Assembly: GCA_934215405.1 (NCBI GenBank)
Contig: CAKPZU010000023.1
Span: 1 to 20,929, forward strand
Source: an uncultured Bacilli bacterium
Lineage (GTDB): Bacteria; Bacillota_I; Bacilli_A; RFN20; CAG-631
Reading direction: 5' to 3'
DNA length: 20,929 nt
In this document: one piece after another, positions 1 through 6,128 of the stretch
How positions within the stretch are numbered: position 1 is the stretch's first letter
Layout: each line of letters opens with the position of its first letter
Translations under genes and position numbers: made by a program
Notes under the pieces: generated by a model
What the model saw: the letters and a program-made list of their open reading frames with translations, nothing else
Told to the model about the DNA's origin: nothing
The model's database searches: none

Positions 1-227
1 TTATTATGCTTTATAAAATACAAGAAATAGGAGTTGTTGATGAGGTGCTTGATAGCATAAACGATAGTATTATAAAAATACAAGATACCTCTATTAGTAA
101 TTACATAATAAGAGAAGAAAAGAAAATTGAAAAATATTATTTTATTCCAATTATTTTATCGGCACTTATAATGCTATTGATTTCATTTTATGTTTTTACT
201 TTGTTAGGAGATGGCTTGTATGTCTAA
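1..227 (+). CDS. C-terminal part of a membrane protein, possibly TadC/GspF-like (left-truncated)
   Basis: The reading frame is open to the left edge of the window, so this is the last ~75 residues of a longer protein. The visible part has a charged, probably helical stretch ending in REEKKIEKYY, then one strongly hydrophobic segment of about 22 residues and a very short tail (GDGLYV). This charged-helix plus terminal transmembrane layout resembles the end of TadB/TadC/GspF-type platform proteins. The two following small genes look like a TadE-type pseudopilin and a tiny Flp-like pilin, which fits that idea, but no diagnostic motif is present in the fragment. It overlaps the next gene by 8 bases, indicating one operon. 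The family assignment is inference from context. Confidence 0.4.
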   Translation, partial: IMLYKIQEIGVVDEVLDSINDSIIKIQDTSISNYIIREEKKIEKYYFIPIILSALIMLLISFYVFTLLGDGLYV

Positions 228-567
228 TCAAATCGGTATAATTTTATCATTTTTCTTCTTAACAATATTTATTATGTTTTCAAGTGAATTAATTGCTTAT
301 CAGCAGATAAGTGCAAAATCATTAGCAAATACAAACATGATTGCAATTTACATTCAAAAAAACGGCTTAAATGAAAAAGAAAATATTACTGATCTTGATT
401 ATTATAATTATTTTAATAAAGTTGAATTTAATAAGGATATAAATAGTATAGAAGGTTTAACTATTTATAATATAAAAACAAGTAAATCATATTCTTCATT
501 TACAAAATTATTTAATTACAATTCAAAAGAAATAATTTGCCAAATGACAATATGTAGAAAGGAGTAA
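220..567 (+). CDS. Small single-pass membrane protein, TadE-like pseudopilin candidate
   Basis: 115 residues. The start is placed at the ATG at 220 because AGGAG at 206-210 then has a 9-base spacing; the in-frame ATG at 211 would touch the Shine-Dalgarno sequence. Residues ~5-25 form one hydrophobic helix right at the N-terminus. An amphipathic stretch with small residues (QQISAKSLANTNMIA) follows, and then a polar ~70-residue domain with two cysteines near the C-terminus. A short N-tail, a transmembrane helix that continues as an amphipathic helix, and a small exported domain is the architecture of TadE/TadF pseudopilins. It overlaps the upstream gene and is followed two bases later by a 48-residue hydrophobic peptide gene, so the three are probably co-transcribed. 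No catalytic motif is visible. Confidence 0.55.
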   Translation: MSNQIGIILSFFFLTIFIMFSSELIAYQQISAKSLANTNMIAIYIQKNGLNEKENITDLDYYNYFNKVEFNKDINSIEGLTIYNIKTSKSYSSFTKLFNYNSKEIICQMTICRKE

Positions 568-569
568 AT

Positions 570-716
570 ATGGCAGAGTTTAAGGCACAAATTTTGGGTA
601 TTTTATTAGTCCTAGGTGTATTTGGTGTATTGCTAGGATTATATGAATCTTTTGCAAAAGACTCAATGGATAGTGTTTCAACAAAAGTATCTGAAGTTCT
701 TTCAAGCATTGATTAA
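570..716 (+). CDS. 48-residue Flp-pilin-like membrane peptide
   Basis: A small gene beginning ATG GCA GAG with a perfect AAAGGAG Shine-Dalgarno sequence at 558-564, 5 bases from the start. It encodes 48 residues: a short N-tail (MAEFKAQ), a glycine/leucine/valine-rich helix (residues 8-24), then a polar helix rich in Ser/Asp/Lys ending VSTKVSEVLSSID. Size, helix position and the Ser/Thr-rich C-terminal helix resemble Flp (type IVb) pilins, although the canonical GATAIEYGL-type motif is absent and no G/XXXXE prepilin peptidase site is obvious. It lies directly behind the TadE-like gene and ahead of a hairpin with a U-tract, so it looks like the last gene of its operon. That it is a real gene is well supported by the ribosome binding site; the pilin role is inference. 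Confidence 0.6.
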   Translation: MAEFKAQILGILLVLGVFGVLLGLYESFAKDSMDSVSTKVSEVLSSID

Positions 717-730
717 ATAATTATTGCATG

Positions 731-764
731 CCTCTCATATAATTTTATGGGAGGTCTTTTTTTT
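731..764 (+). terminator. Hairpin with 8-T tract that also contains the spoIVFA ribosome binding site
   Basis: CCTCTCATA (731-739) pairs with TATGGGAGG (746-754) with one G-U pair and a 6-base loop, followed by TC and eight T residues (757-764). It looks like an intrinsic terminator for the upstream pilin-like operon. The 3' arm also contains the GGGAGG Shine-Dalgarno sequence of the next gene, whose TTG start codon uses the last two T residues of the tract. Confidence 0.75.
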
Positions 765-1212
765 GAAGAGAATACTTAAAGCATTGTATTTATTTTTATG
801 TATTATTGCAATATTACTTACACTTTTATTGTTTAATAATAAAAGCTACTCATTCAAGCATTATAATTTTTTTAATAAAGCGTTTGGCTATCTTCTAATT
901 ACTAATAAGGCAACTACAGTAAGCTCATCAAACAAATTTTTATGTATTGATAATAATAAATATACAAATAATGAAAAGAAAGTATATCCTCTTAGCAACG
1001 GAACAATTGTTAGGGCCACAAGTGATACTATTATCTTAAAAACAGTAAATGGCTATATAGTTAAATATACAAATATTATAAATGTCAGTGCTAGGATATA
1101 TGATTATGTTACAAAGGAAGATGCATTAGCAAGCTTTATTGACTATTTTGAATGCAGTATAAATAAGGGGAATTTCTTTTATACGTATGAAGAATATATT
1201 AAAAATAATTGA
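763..1212 (+). CDS. spoIVFA: SpoIVFA-like protein: degenerate M23 (LytM) domain membrane protein
   Basis: 149 residues from a TTG start at 763, chosen because GGGAGG at 749-754 is 8 bases upstream; the ATG at 724 would lie before the hairpin and lacks a ribosome binding site. Residues ~5-24 are a transmembrane helix. The C-terminal half (roughly residues 78-125) reads like the end of a LytM/M23 domain: NGTIVRA, NGYIVKYTNI, and a segment ending ARIYDYVTKEDALASF. It lacks the HxH zinc ligands of active M23 peptidases, as SpoIVFA does. In Bacillus, SpoIVFA anchors and restrains the SpoIVFB protease in the outer forespore membrane. The identification rests on this weak domain similarity plus the immediately following spoIVFB (26-base overlap) and the downstream rplU-prp-rpmA-obg order. 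Confidence 0.7.
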   Translation: MKRILKALYLFLCIIAILLTLLLFNNKSYSFKHYNFFNKAFGYLLITNKATTVSSSNKFLCIDNNKYTNNEKKVYPLSNGTIVRATSDTIILKTVNGYIVKYTNIINVSARIYDYVTKEDALASFIDYFECSINKGNFFYTYEEYIKNN

Positions 1213-1975
1213 TAAGATTGAATTAAACTTTTTTAATGTTTTAATAATAATATTAATAATACTAAGTGGCCTAGTAAAAAATATGTTTAGCTTATATATT
1301 ATTTCTTTTATTCATGAAATGTTTCATTTAATTGCATGCCTTATATTAAAGGTAAAAATTGATAAGCTTGTTGTTTTGCCGTTTGGCTTTTCATTAAAAG
1401 CATATAATATTGAAAAAGCGCCATCTATAAAGCAAATTATTATATATATTGCAGGGCCATTATCGTTTTTCCTAAACATAATTTGGATTAAAATCTTTTA
1501 TGAATGCGACTTAATAAATTATGTTAATTACAATTTTTTGTCAGTAATTAATTTTGTAACATTTGCTGTTAATTTGCTTCCTATTGCACCACTAGATGGC
1601 TTTAATGCTTTAAAAGGAATAATGCAAATTATATTTCCATATAAAAAGGCACTGAAATATTCAATGATAATATCGCTAGTTTTTTTCGCTTTTTTTATTT
1701 TGATAAATGCTATAACACCTCAACCAATGTTTACATTTTTTTTATTGATTGAGCAAATAAAAAATATAATGCTTCAAAAAAATAAATATGTGGATTTTTT
1801 ATTAACTAAATTAGTTAATAAAAAGCATAAAAAATATCGATTAATTAGCGATTATAACATGTTTAAGGACGTTAATAATTATAAAATAGAAAATAGCAAA
1901 TTTATTAATGATTTTGATATTGCTATAATAGAATTGAAAAAAGCAAATAATTGTGGAGTTAAAAGTAGTAAATAA
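1187..1975 (+). CDS. spoIVFB: SpoIVFB-like site-2 (M50) intramembrane metalloprotease
   Basis: 262 residues. The zinc motif HEMFH is at residues 43-47 within a membrane segment, and the third-ligand motif NLLPIAPLDG puts Asp at 137. These are the same positions known for B. subtilis SpoIVFB (H43, E44, H47, D137). Several hydrophobic segments lie between 15 and ~190; the C-terminal ~70 residues are soluble and lysine/asparagine-rich, where SpoIVFB carries a CBS domain. I do not recognise a full CBS domain here. In sporulating Firmicutes the enzyme cuts the pro-sequence of sigma-K inside the membrane. The ATG at 1187 has only a distant AAGGGG (1165-1170), so translation is probably coupled to the overlapping spoIVFA. 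A different M50 substrate is possible if the organism does not sporulate. Confidence 0.85.
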   Translation: MKNILKIIDKIELNFFNVLIIILIILSGLVKNMFSLYIISFIHEMFHLIACLILKVKIDKLVVLPFGFSLKAYNIEKAPSIKQIIIYIAGPLSFFLNIIWIKIFYECDLINYVNYNFLSVINFVTFAVNLLPIAPLDGFNALKGIMQIIFPYKKALKYSMIISLVFFAFFILINAITPQPMFTFFLLIEQIKNIMLQKNKYVDFLLTKLVNKKHKKYRLISDYNMFKDVNNYKIENSKFINDFDIAIIELKKANNCGVKSSK

Positions 1976-2012
1976 AGCATTCAAAAACGTAATAATAATA
2001 ATAATATTATTA

Positions 2013-2041
2013 TTGACATAGTCGATTAAATTTGCTAGAAT
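2013..2041 (+). promoter_or_regulatory. SigA promoter of the rplU-prp-rpmA operon
   Basis: The -35 is TTGACA (2013-2018). A 17-base spacer separates it from the -10 TAGAAT (2036-2041), which is preceded by TG at 2033-2034 (extended -10). An AT-only stretch lies just upstream. Transcription would begin near 2048, giving a leader of about 105 bases before rplU. Confidence 0.85.
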
Positions 2042-2047
2042 AACCAT

Positions 2048-2153
2048 GTTGCACCTATAGCATTTGGGGTACAACCGCACAAAAAAGGTTTTAAGTGATA
2101 ATTATCCACCTTACTGGCGAGTCTAAAATGCAATTAATTATGGAGGTGTATTT
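2048..2153 (+). promoter_or_regulatory. Structured mRNA leader of rplU, candidate L21 autoregulatory leader
   Basis: About 105 bases between promoter and rplU. Possible pairings seen: TTG.ACC (2049-2055) with GGT.CAA (2068-2074); AACC (2073-2076) with GGTT (2087-2090); TAAGTG (2092-2097) with CACCTTA (2107-2113); and CACCT (2107-2111) with AGGTG (2144-2148), which is the Shine-Dalgarno sequence. The last two are mutually exclusive and could switch ribosome access. L21 leaders are a known class in Firmicutes; I cannot confirm a match to that model by eye. Confidence 0.55.
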
Positions 2154-2465
2154 ATGTACGCAATTTTTAAAACTGGTGGAAAGCAATTAAAAGCTGAAGT
2201 TGGTGACAAGTTATTTGTTGAAAAGTTAAATCTTGAAACAGGTAATGAAGTAGTATTTGATGAAGTTTTACTTATCGGAGAAAAAGGCAAAATTAAAGTT
2301 GGAACTCCAACAATTAAGGATGCTAAGGTTACTGCAAAAGTAGTTAAAGAAGGAAAGGCTAAAAAGGTTCTTGTATTTAAGTACAAAGCAAAAACTAATC
2401 ACGATATCTTAAGAGGACATCGCCAACCATATACATTAGTAGAAATTACTGGTATAGAAGGATAA
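2154..2465 (+). CDS. rplU: 50S ribosomal protein bL21
   Basis: 103 residues, the normal bacterial length. It begins MYAIFKTGGKQ and contains GDKLFVEKL in the N-terminal half, then the C-terminal KYKAKTNHDILRGHRQPYT segment that is the L21 signature (RGHRQ). L21 binds 23S rRNA in the large subunit. The ATG at 2154 has GGAGGTG at 2142-2148 with a 5-base gap. It is the first gene after a strong promoter and a structured leader, and is followed 4 bases later by prp and then rpmA, the usual Firmicutes order. Confidence 0.98.
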   Translation: MYAIFKTGGKQLKAEVGDKLFVEKLNLETGNEVVFDEVLLIGEKGKIKVGTPTIKDAKVTAKVVKEGKAKKVLVFKYKAKTNHDILRGHRQPYTLVEITGIEG

Positions 2466-2469
2466 TTCA

Positions 2470-2787
2470 ATGATATCTGTAAATGTTACATTTATAGGTA
2501 AAAAGATTGAGTCATTAAAAGTAAGTGGCCATGCAAACTTTGCAAGTTTTGGTAAAGACATTGTGTGTGCAGGAGTTAGTGCTGTTGTTACTGGCGGAAT
2601 TAATGCTTTAGAGGATGAAATAAAGAATATTGAAATAACTAGTCAAGATAATATTCTTGGAGTTAAAGTAATTAATGACAATGAAAAAATTCAAATTATT
2701 CTAAATACAATATTAATTCAGCTACAAACAATTGAAGCATCGTATAAAAAATATATTAAAATAAAAAATGAACATGGAGGTATCTAG
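2470..2787 (+). CDS. prp: Ribosomal-processing cysteine protease Prp (YsxB family)
   Basis: 105 residues. The two family motifs are present: VSGHANFA with the catalytic His at 21, and GKDIVCAGVSAVV with the catalytic Cys at 33. Prp removes the N-terminal extension of ribosomal protein L27 in Firmicutes and related phyla, a step needed for functional ribosomes. Its substrate is encoded by the very next gene, whose N-terminus carries the expected cleavage motif. AAGGA at 2458-2462 lies 7 bases before the ATG, and the stop is 1 base before the rpmA start, so the two are tightly coupled. Confidence 0.95.
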   Translation: MISVNVTFIGKKIESLKVSGHANFASFGKDIVCAGVSAVVTGGINALEDEIKNIEITSQDNILGVKVINDNEKIQIILNTILIQLQTIEASYKKYIKIKNEHGGI

Positions 2788-2788
2788 A

Positions 2789-3079
2789 ATGCTATTAAAG
2801 TTAAATTTACAATTATTCGCTTCTAAAAAAGGTGGAGGTTCTACTAAAAACGGAAGAGATTCTGAATCAAAAAGATTAGGTGCTAAAGCTGGAGATGGAC
2901 AATATGTTACAGCTGGTTCAATTTTATATCGTCAACGTGGTACTAAAGTATATCCAGGCGTTAACGTTATGAAAGGTGGAGACGACACTTTATTCACTAC
3001 AGTTTCAGGCGTTGTTAAGTTTGAAAGACTAGGAAAAGATAAGAAGAAAGTTTCTTGCTATCCTGTTGCTCAAGACTAA
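2789..3079 (+). CDS. rpmA: 50S ribosomal protein bL27 with cleavable N-terminal extension
   Basis: 96 residues from the ATG at 2789, which has GGAGG at 2776-2780 with an 8-base spacing; ATGs at 2768 and 2774 sit inside or before that site and within prp. The N-terminus MLLKLNLQLF-ASKKGGGS is the Prp-dependent form: known homologues are cut just before the ASKKG segment. The body carries the L27 hallmarks STKNGRDSESKRLG and ILYRQRGTKVYPG. Mature L27 reaches the peptidyl-transferase centre with its N-terminal tail. It is the last gene of the rplU operon, followed by a terminator. Confidence 0.97.
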   Translation: MLLKLNLQLFASKKGGGSTKNGRDSESKRLGAKAGDGQYVTAGSILYRQRGTKVYPGVNVMKGGDDTLFTTVSGVVKFERLGKDKKKVSCYPVAQD

Positions 3080-3090
3080 TTATTACTTTT

Positions 3091-3116
3091 AAGCCCTAGT
3101 AAAGGGCTTTTATTTT
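3091..3116 (+). terminator. Intrinsic terminator after rpmA
   Basis: AAGCCCT (3091-3097) pairs perfectly with AGGGCTT (3103-3109) across a 5-base loop, followed by TTATTTT. It separates the ribosomal-protein operon from obg, although readthrough is possible because obg follows at once and I see no clear separate promoter. Confidence 0.85.
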
Positions 3117-3133
3117 GTAAAGGAGGACTAAGT

Positions 3134-4405
3134 ATGTTTATTGATAAGGCAGTTGTTGAAATTGTTGCTGGAAATGGTGGCGATGGCGCCATTGCTTTTA
3201 GACGTGAAGCATGCGTTGAAAAGGGAGGCCCTTCTGGTGGCGATGGAGGTAGAGGAGGCTCTATTTACTTCGTTGGTGATAATAATGTTAATACATTATT
3301 AGAATTTAAATATAAGCGTAAAATCAAAGCAGATGATGGTCAAAATGGTATGACTAAAAAATGCTATGGTAGAAAAGGTGAGGATGTTTTTGTAAAGGTC
3401 CCCCTAGGGACTATTGTCTATGATGTAACTAATGATTATGTTATTGCTGATATAAATGAAATTAATCAAAAGGTTTTAATTGCTAAAGGAGGAAGAGGTG
3501 GAAGAGGAAATTGTCACTTTGCTTCATCTCGTCATCAAGCACCTGAAATTGCTGAAAATGGTGAATTTGGTGAAAGAATTACTGTTCGTTTAGAATTAAA
3601 GCTTCTAGCTGATGTTGGACTTGTAGGATTTCCATCAGTTGGAAAATCATCTTTACTTTCTGTAATAAGTGCAGCAAAGCCTGAGGTTGCAGCTTATCAT
3701 TTTACAACACTTGCACCAATTTTAGGCGTAGTAAAGGTTGATGAAAACAAAAACTTTGTTGTAGCTGACCTGCCTGGATTGATTGAAGGTGCAAGCCAAG
3801 GTAAAGGACTTGGTTTTAATTTTTTAAAGCATATTGAAAGATGTCGAGTTTTAGTACATGTAATCGATATGGCATCAACTGAAAGCCGTGATCCTTACAA
3901 TGATTATTTAACAATTAAGCATGAACTTGAAGAATATAATCCTTCTTTACTAAAGCGTCCACAATTAATTGTTGCTAATAAAATGGATCAAGATGAAGCT
4001 CACTTGTTTTTAGAGGAATTTAAAGCAAAGCTACAAGATGATATTGAAATTATTGAAGTAAGTACTATTACAAAGGAAAACATTAATAAATTGATTTATA
4101 AGCTATCAGAAATTCTTGATAACACACCAAGATTTCCATTATTTGATGAAAAGGATGAATATAAGGTTTATCTTAATACTGAAGAAGATTTCTGTAAGGT
4201 TAAATATGAAGACGGATTTTATGTTGTTTATGGAAACCCAGTTGAAAAAGCCTTCCATAGAACAAACTTTTCAACAGACGCTGGCGTTTTAAAATTTATG
4301 AGAATATTAAGATACAATGGTGTTGAAGAAAAACTAAAAGAAGCAGGCATTAAGGATGGAGATAGTGTCAAAATTTGTGATTACGAATTTGATTATTATG
4401 AATAG
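3134..4405 (+). CDS. obg: GTPase Obg (ribosome assembly and stress GTPase)
   Basis: 423 residues, the normal length. The N-terminal glycine-rich Obg fold (1-158) includes GGPSGGDGGRGG at 31-42 and GGRGGRGN at 119-126. The G domain has G1 GFPSVGKS (165-172), G2 TTLAP (191-195), G3 DLPG (212-215) and G4 NKMD (282-285). The C-terminal ~80 residues, with VYGNPVEKAFHRTNF, form the OCT domain. Obg binds GTP, takes part in 50S assembly and links to ppGpp signalling; in Bacillus it also affects Spo0A activation. AAAGGAGG at 3119-3126 sits 7 bases before the ATG. In Bacillus spo0B lies between rpmA and obg; here it is absent. Confidence 0.97.
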   Translation: MFIDKAVVEIVAGNGGDGAIAFRREACVEKGGPSGGDGGRGGSIYFVGDNNVNTLLEFKYKRKIKADDGQNGMTKKCYGRKGEDVFVKVPLGTIVYDVTNDYVIADINEINQKVLIAKGGRGGRGNCHFASSRHQAPEIAENGEFGERITVRLELKLLADVGLVGFPSVGKSSLLSVISAAKPEVAAYHFTTLAPILGVVKVDENKNFVVADLPGLIEGASQGKGLGFNFLKHIERCRVLVHVIDMASTESRDPYNDYLTIKHELEEYNPSLLKRPQLIVANKMDQDEAHLFLEEFKAKLQDDIEIIEVSTITKENINKLIYKLSEILDNTPRFPLFDEKDEYKVYLNTEEDFCKVKYEDGFYVVYGNPVEKAFHRTNFSTDAGVLKFMRILRYNGVEEKLKEAGIKDGDSVKICDYEFDYYE

Positions 4406-4410
4406 TAACT

Positions 4411-4435
4411 AAAAAGAACTTAAGAAGTTCTTTTT
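4411..4435 (+). terminator. Intrinsic terminator after obg
   Basis: An 11-base perfect stem, AAAAAGAACTT (4411-4421) with AAGTTCTTTTT (4425-4435), with a 3-base loop. The 3' arm itself supplies the T-tract, and because the arms are A/T mirrored it could work in both directions. Confidence 0.85.
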
Positions 4436-4437
4436 GT

Positions 4438-4465
4438 TTGCAATTATTTGTTTTTTAGATATAAT
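4438..4465 (+). promoter_or_regulatory. Promoter of the GH20 hexosaminidase gene
   Basis: TTGCAA (4438-4443), a 16-base spacer, then a consensus TATAAT (4460-4465). It lies immediately after the obg terminator and 29 bases before the ATG, so the gene is an independent unit. Confidence 0.7.
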
Positions 4466-4493
4466 GATAGTGAAGTAAATAAAGGAGATTTTT

Positions 4494-6089
4494 ATGAAGA
4501 AATTTGGAGTAATGCTTGATTGTTCAAGAAATGCTGTATTAAATGTAGAAACTGTAAAAAAGCATATAGATAATCTAAATAAAATGGGCTTTAATATGTT
4601 AATGCTTTATACTGAAGATACATATGAAGTAAACAATGAAAAAATGTTTGGCTATTTAAGAGGTAAGTATAGCAAGGAAGAATTAAAAGAAATTGATAAA
4701 TATGCTAAAAGTAAAAATGTTGAATTAATTCCTTGTGTTCAAACTCTTGCTCACTTAAATCAAATTTTTAGATGGGATGAATATGGAGTTATTAATGATG
4801 TTAATGATATTTTACTTGTTGACGATGAAAGAACTTATAAGTTAATTGATAATATCTTTAATACATTAAGTGAATGCTTTACTTCAAGAAATGTTAATAT
4901 AGGTATGGATGAAGCTCATATGCTAGGACTTGGTAGATATTTAACCTTACATGGCTATCATCATCGTATGGAACTTTTATTACGCCATTTAAATAAAGTA
5001 AATGAAATAGCAAAAAAATATGGCTTTACTATAATGATGTGGTCTGATATGTTCTTTTCAATTGCTACTAATGGTGGCTATTATGACTATGATAGATTTA
5101 CATTAACAGATGATGTAAAAAAATTAGTCCCACAAGGTATAAAGTTAATTTATTGGGATTATTATCATCAAGACAAAAATGTTTATGATAGCATGCTTTC
5201 ATGCCATGAACAATTTGATAATGACATTTGCTTTGCTGGTGGTATTTGGACATGGACAGGCTTTGCTCCACAAAATAGATTTACAATTAATGCTACAAAA
5301 GCTGCTATGTCAAGCGTAAAGGAACATAAAGATATTGACACAATTATTATGACACACTGGAAGGATAATGGCGGTGAATGCTCATTTTTTGCTGCACTTC
5401 CTTCATTATTCTATGCTAAAGAAATATATAATAATATAACTGATGAAAAGCAAATAAAGAAGGACTTTTATAAAACATTTAATATTAAGTTTGATTATTT
5501 TATGAATTTTGATTTATTAAATGTAGTTGATGATAAAGACAATTATGGCTTAACTAACCTATGTAAATATATGCTTTATAATGATCCATTTTTAGGATTT
5601 AATGATTATACAGTAATGGGAAATGAAGTAAAATTCATTAGAAAAAATGCTAAAAAGATTTTAAATACTAAAGGAAAAATGCAAGAATATGATTACCTAT
5701 GTGACTATTATGCATCACTTGCTAAGCTATTATCTTATAAATATGATTTAGGAGTTAATACAAGAAAGGCTTATAAAGATAATAACAAGGAAGAATTAAG
5801 AAAGGTAATTAGGAAATATACTTATACAATTAAGTATTTAAAGGAGTTTATTAATTACTTTAGAATTGCTTGGTTTAAAGAAAATAAGCCACATGGCTTT
5901 GATGTTCAAGAAATTAGACTTGGAGGATTATTATTAAGGCTTGAAAGCTGTAAAGCTCGCCTTGTTGATTTTACTAATGGTACAATTAATAAAATTGAAG
6001 AGCTTGAAGAAGAAATTATTCCACTTGGTAAAAAGCAACCAAAGGAAGCTAATGTATATCAAACAATGTCAACTGTAAATGTTATATAA
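4494..6089 (+). CDS. GH20 family exo-beta-N-acetylhexosaminidase, cytoplasmic (GH20C-like)
   Basis: 531 residues without a signal peptide, so probably cytoplasmic. The N-terminal region reads as a TIM barrel: FGVMLDCSRN, NMLMLYTEDTYE, then IPCVQTLAHL. The GH20 acid/base pair Asp-Glu is at 139-140 in NIGMDEAH, followed by GLGRYL. Further barrel-end aromatic motifs are MMWSDMFF, LIYWDYYH and GIWTWTGFAP. GH20 enzymes release terminal GlcNAc or GalNAc by substrate-assisted catalysis. The MDEAHxxGLGR signature is what I recall from the pneumococcal GH20C type, which acts on short oligosaccharides inside or near the cell; exact substrate is not readable from the sequence. The C-terminal ~170 residues are a helical domain. 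AAAGGAG at 4481-4487, own promoter, own terminator, no sugar transporter alongside. Confidence 0.85.
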   Translation: MKKFGVMLDCSRNAVLNVETVKKHIDNLNKMGFNMLMLYTEDTYEVNNEKMFGYLRGKYSKEELKEIDKYAKSKNVELIPCVQTLAHLNQIFRWDEYGVINDVNDILLVDDERTYKLIDNIFNTLSECFTSRNVNIGMDEAHMLGLGRYLTLHGYHHRMELLLRHLNKVNEIAKKYGFTIMMWSDMFFSIATNGGYYDYDRFTLTDDVKKLVPQGIKLIYWDYYHQDKNVYDSMLSCHEQFDNDICFAGGIWTWTGFAPQNRFTINATKAAMSSVKEHKDIDTIIMTHWKDNGGECSFFAALPSLFYAKEIYNNITDEKQIKKDFYKTFNIKFDYFMNFDLLNVVDDKDNYGLTNLCKYMLYNDPFLGFNDYTVMGNEVKFIRKNAKKILNTKGKMQEYDYLCDYYASLAKLLSYKYDLGVNTRKAYKDNNKEELRKVIRKYTYTIKYLKEFINYFRIAWFKENKPHGFDVQEIRLGGLLLRLESCKARLVDFTNGTINKIEELEEEIIPLGKKQPKEANVYQTMSTVNVI

Positions 6090-6096
6090 AGCTAGT

Positions 6097-6128
6097 AAAA
6101 AAAATCCCGTTTTTTTGGGATTTTTTTT
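6097..6128. terminator. Bidirectional terminator between convergent GH20 and P-type ATPase genes
   Basis: A 12-base perfect stem, eight A plus TCCC... arranged as A8-TCCC (6097-6108) with GGGA-T8 (6117-6128), around an 8-base loop that is mostly T. T-tracts exist on both strands, so it can end transcription from both sides. It overlaps the stop codon of the minus-strand ATPase gene by two bases. Confidence 0.9.

Noticed and set aside
714..743. Possible sigma-E promoter for spoIVFA (CATATAAT at 736-743 with an A/T-rich -35 at 715-721)
   Set aside because: The -10 resembles CATACAAT, but the -35 is a poor match and the start point would fall within the Shine-Dalgarno sequence. In such AT-rich DNA this is not enough to list as a feature.
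724..762. Longer spoIVFA product starting at the ATG at 724
   Set aside because: It would translate through the terminator hairpin and has no Shine-Dalgarno sequence, whereas TTG at 763 has GGGAGG at an 8-base spacing.
1997..2014. 18-base perfect palindrome of AAT/ATT repeats upstream of the rplU promoter
   Set aside because: It is pure A/T and a simple trinucleotide repeat; a folded RNA would be very weak and there is no T-tract logic. It is more likely an UP-like element or chance.
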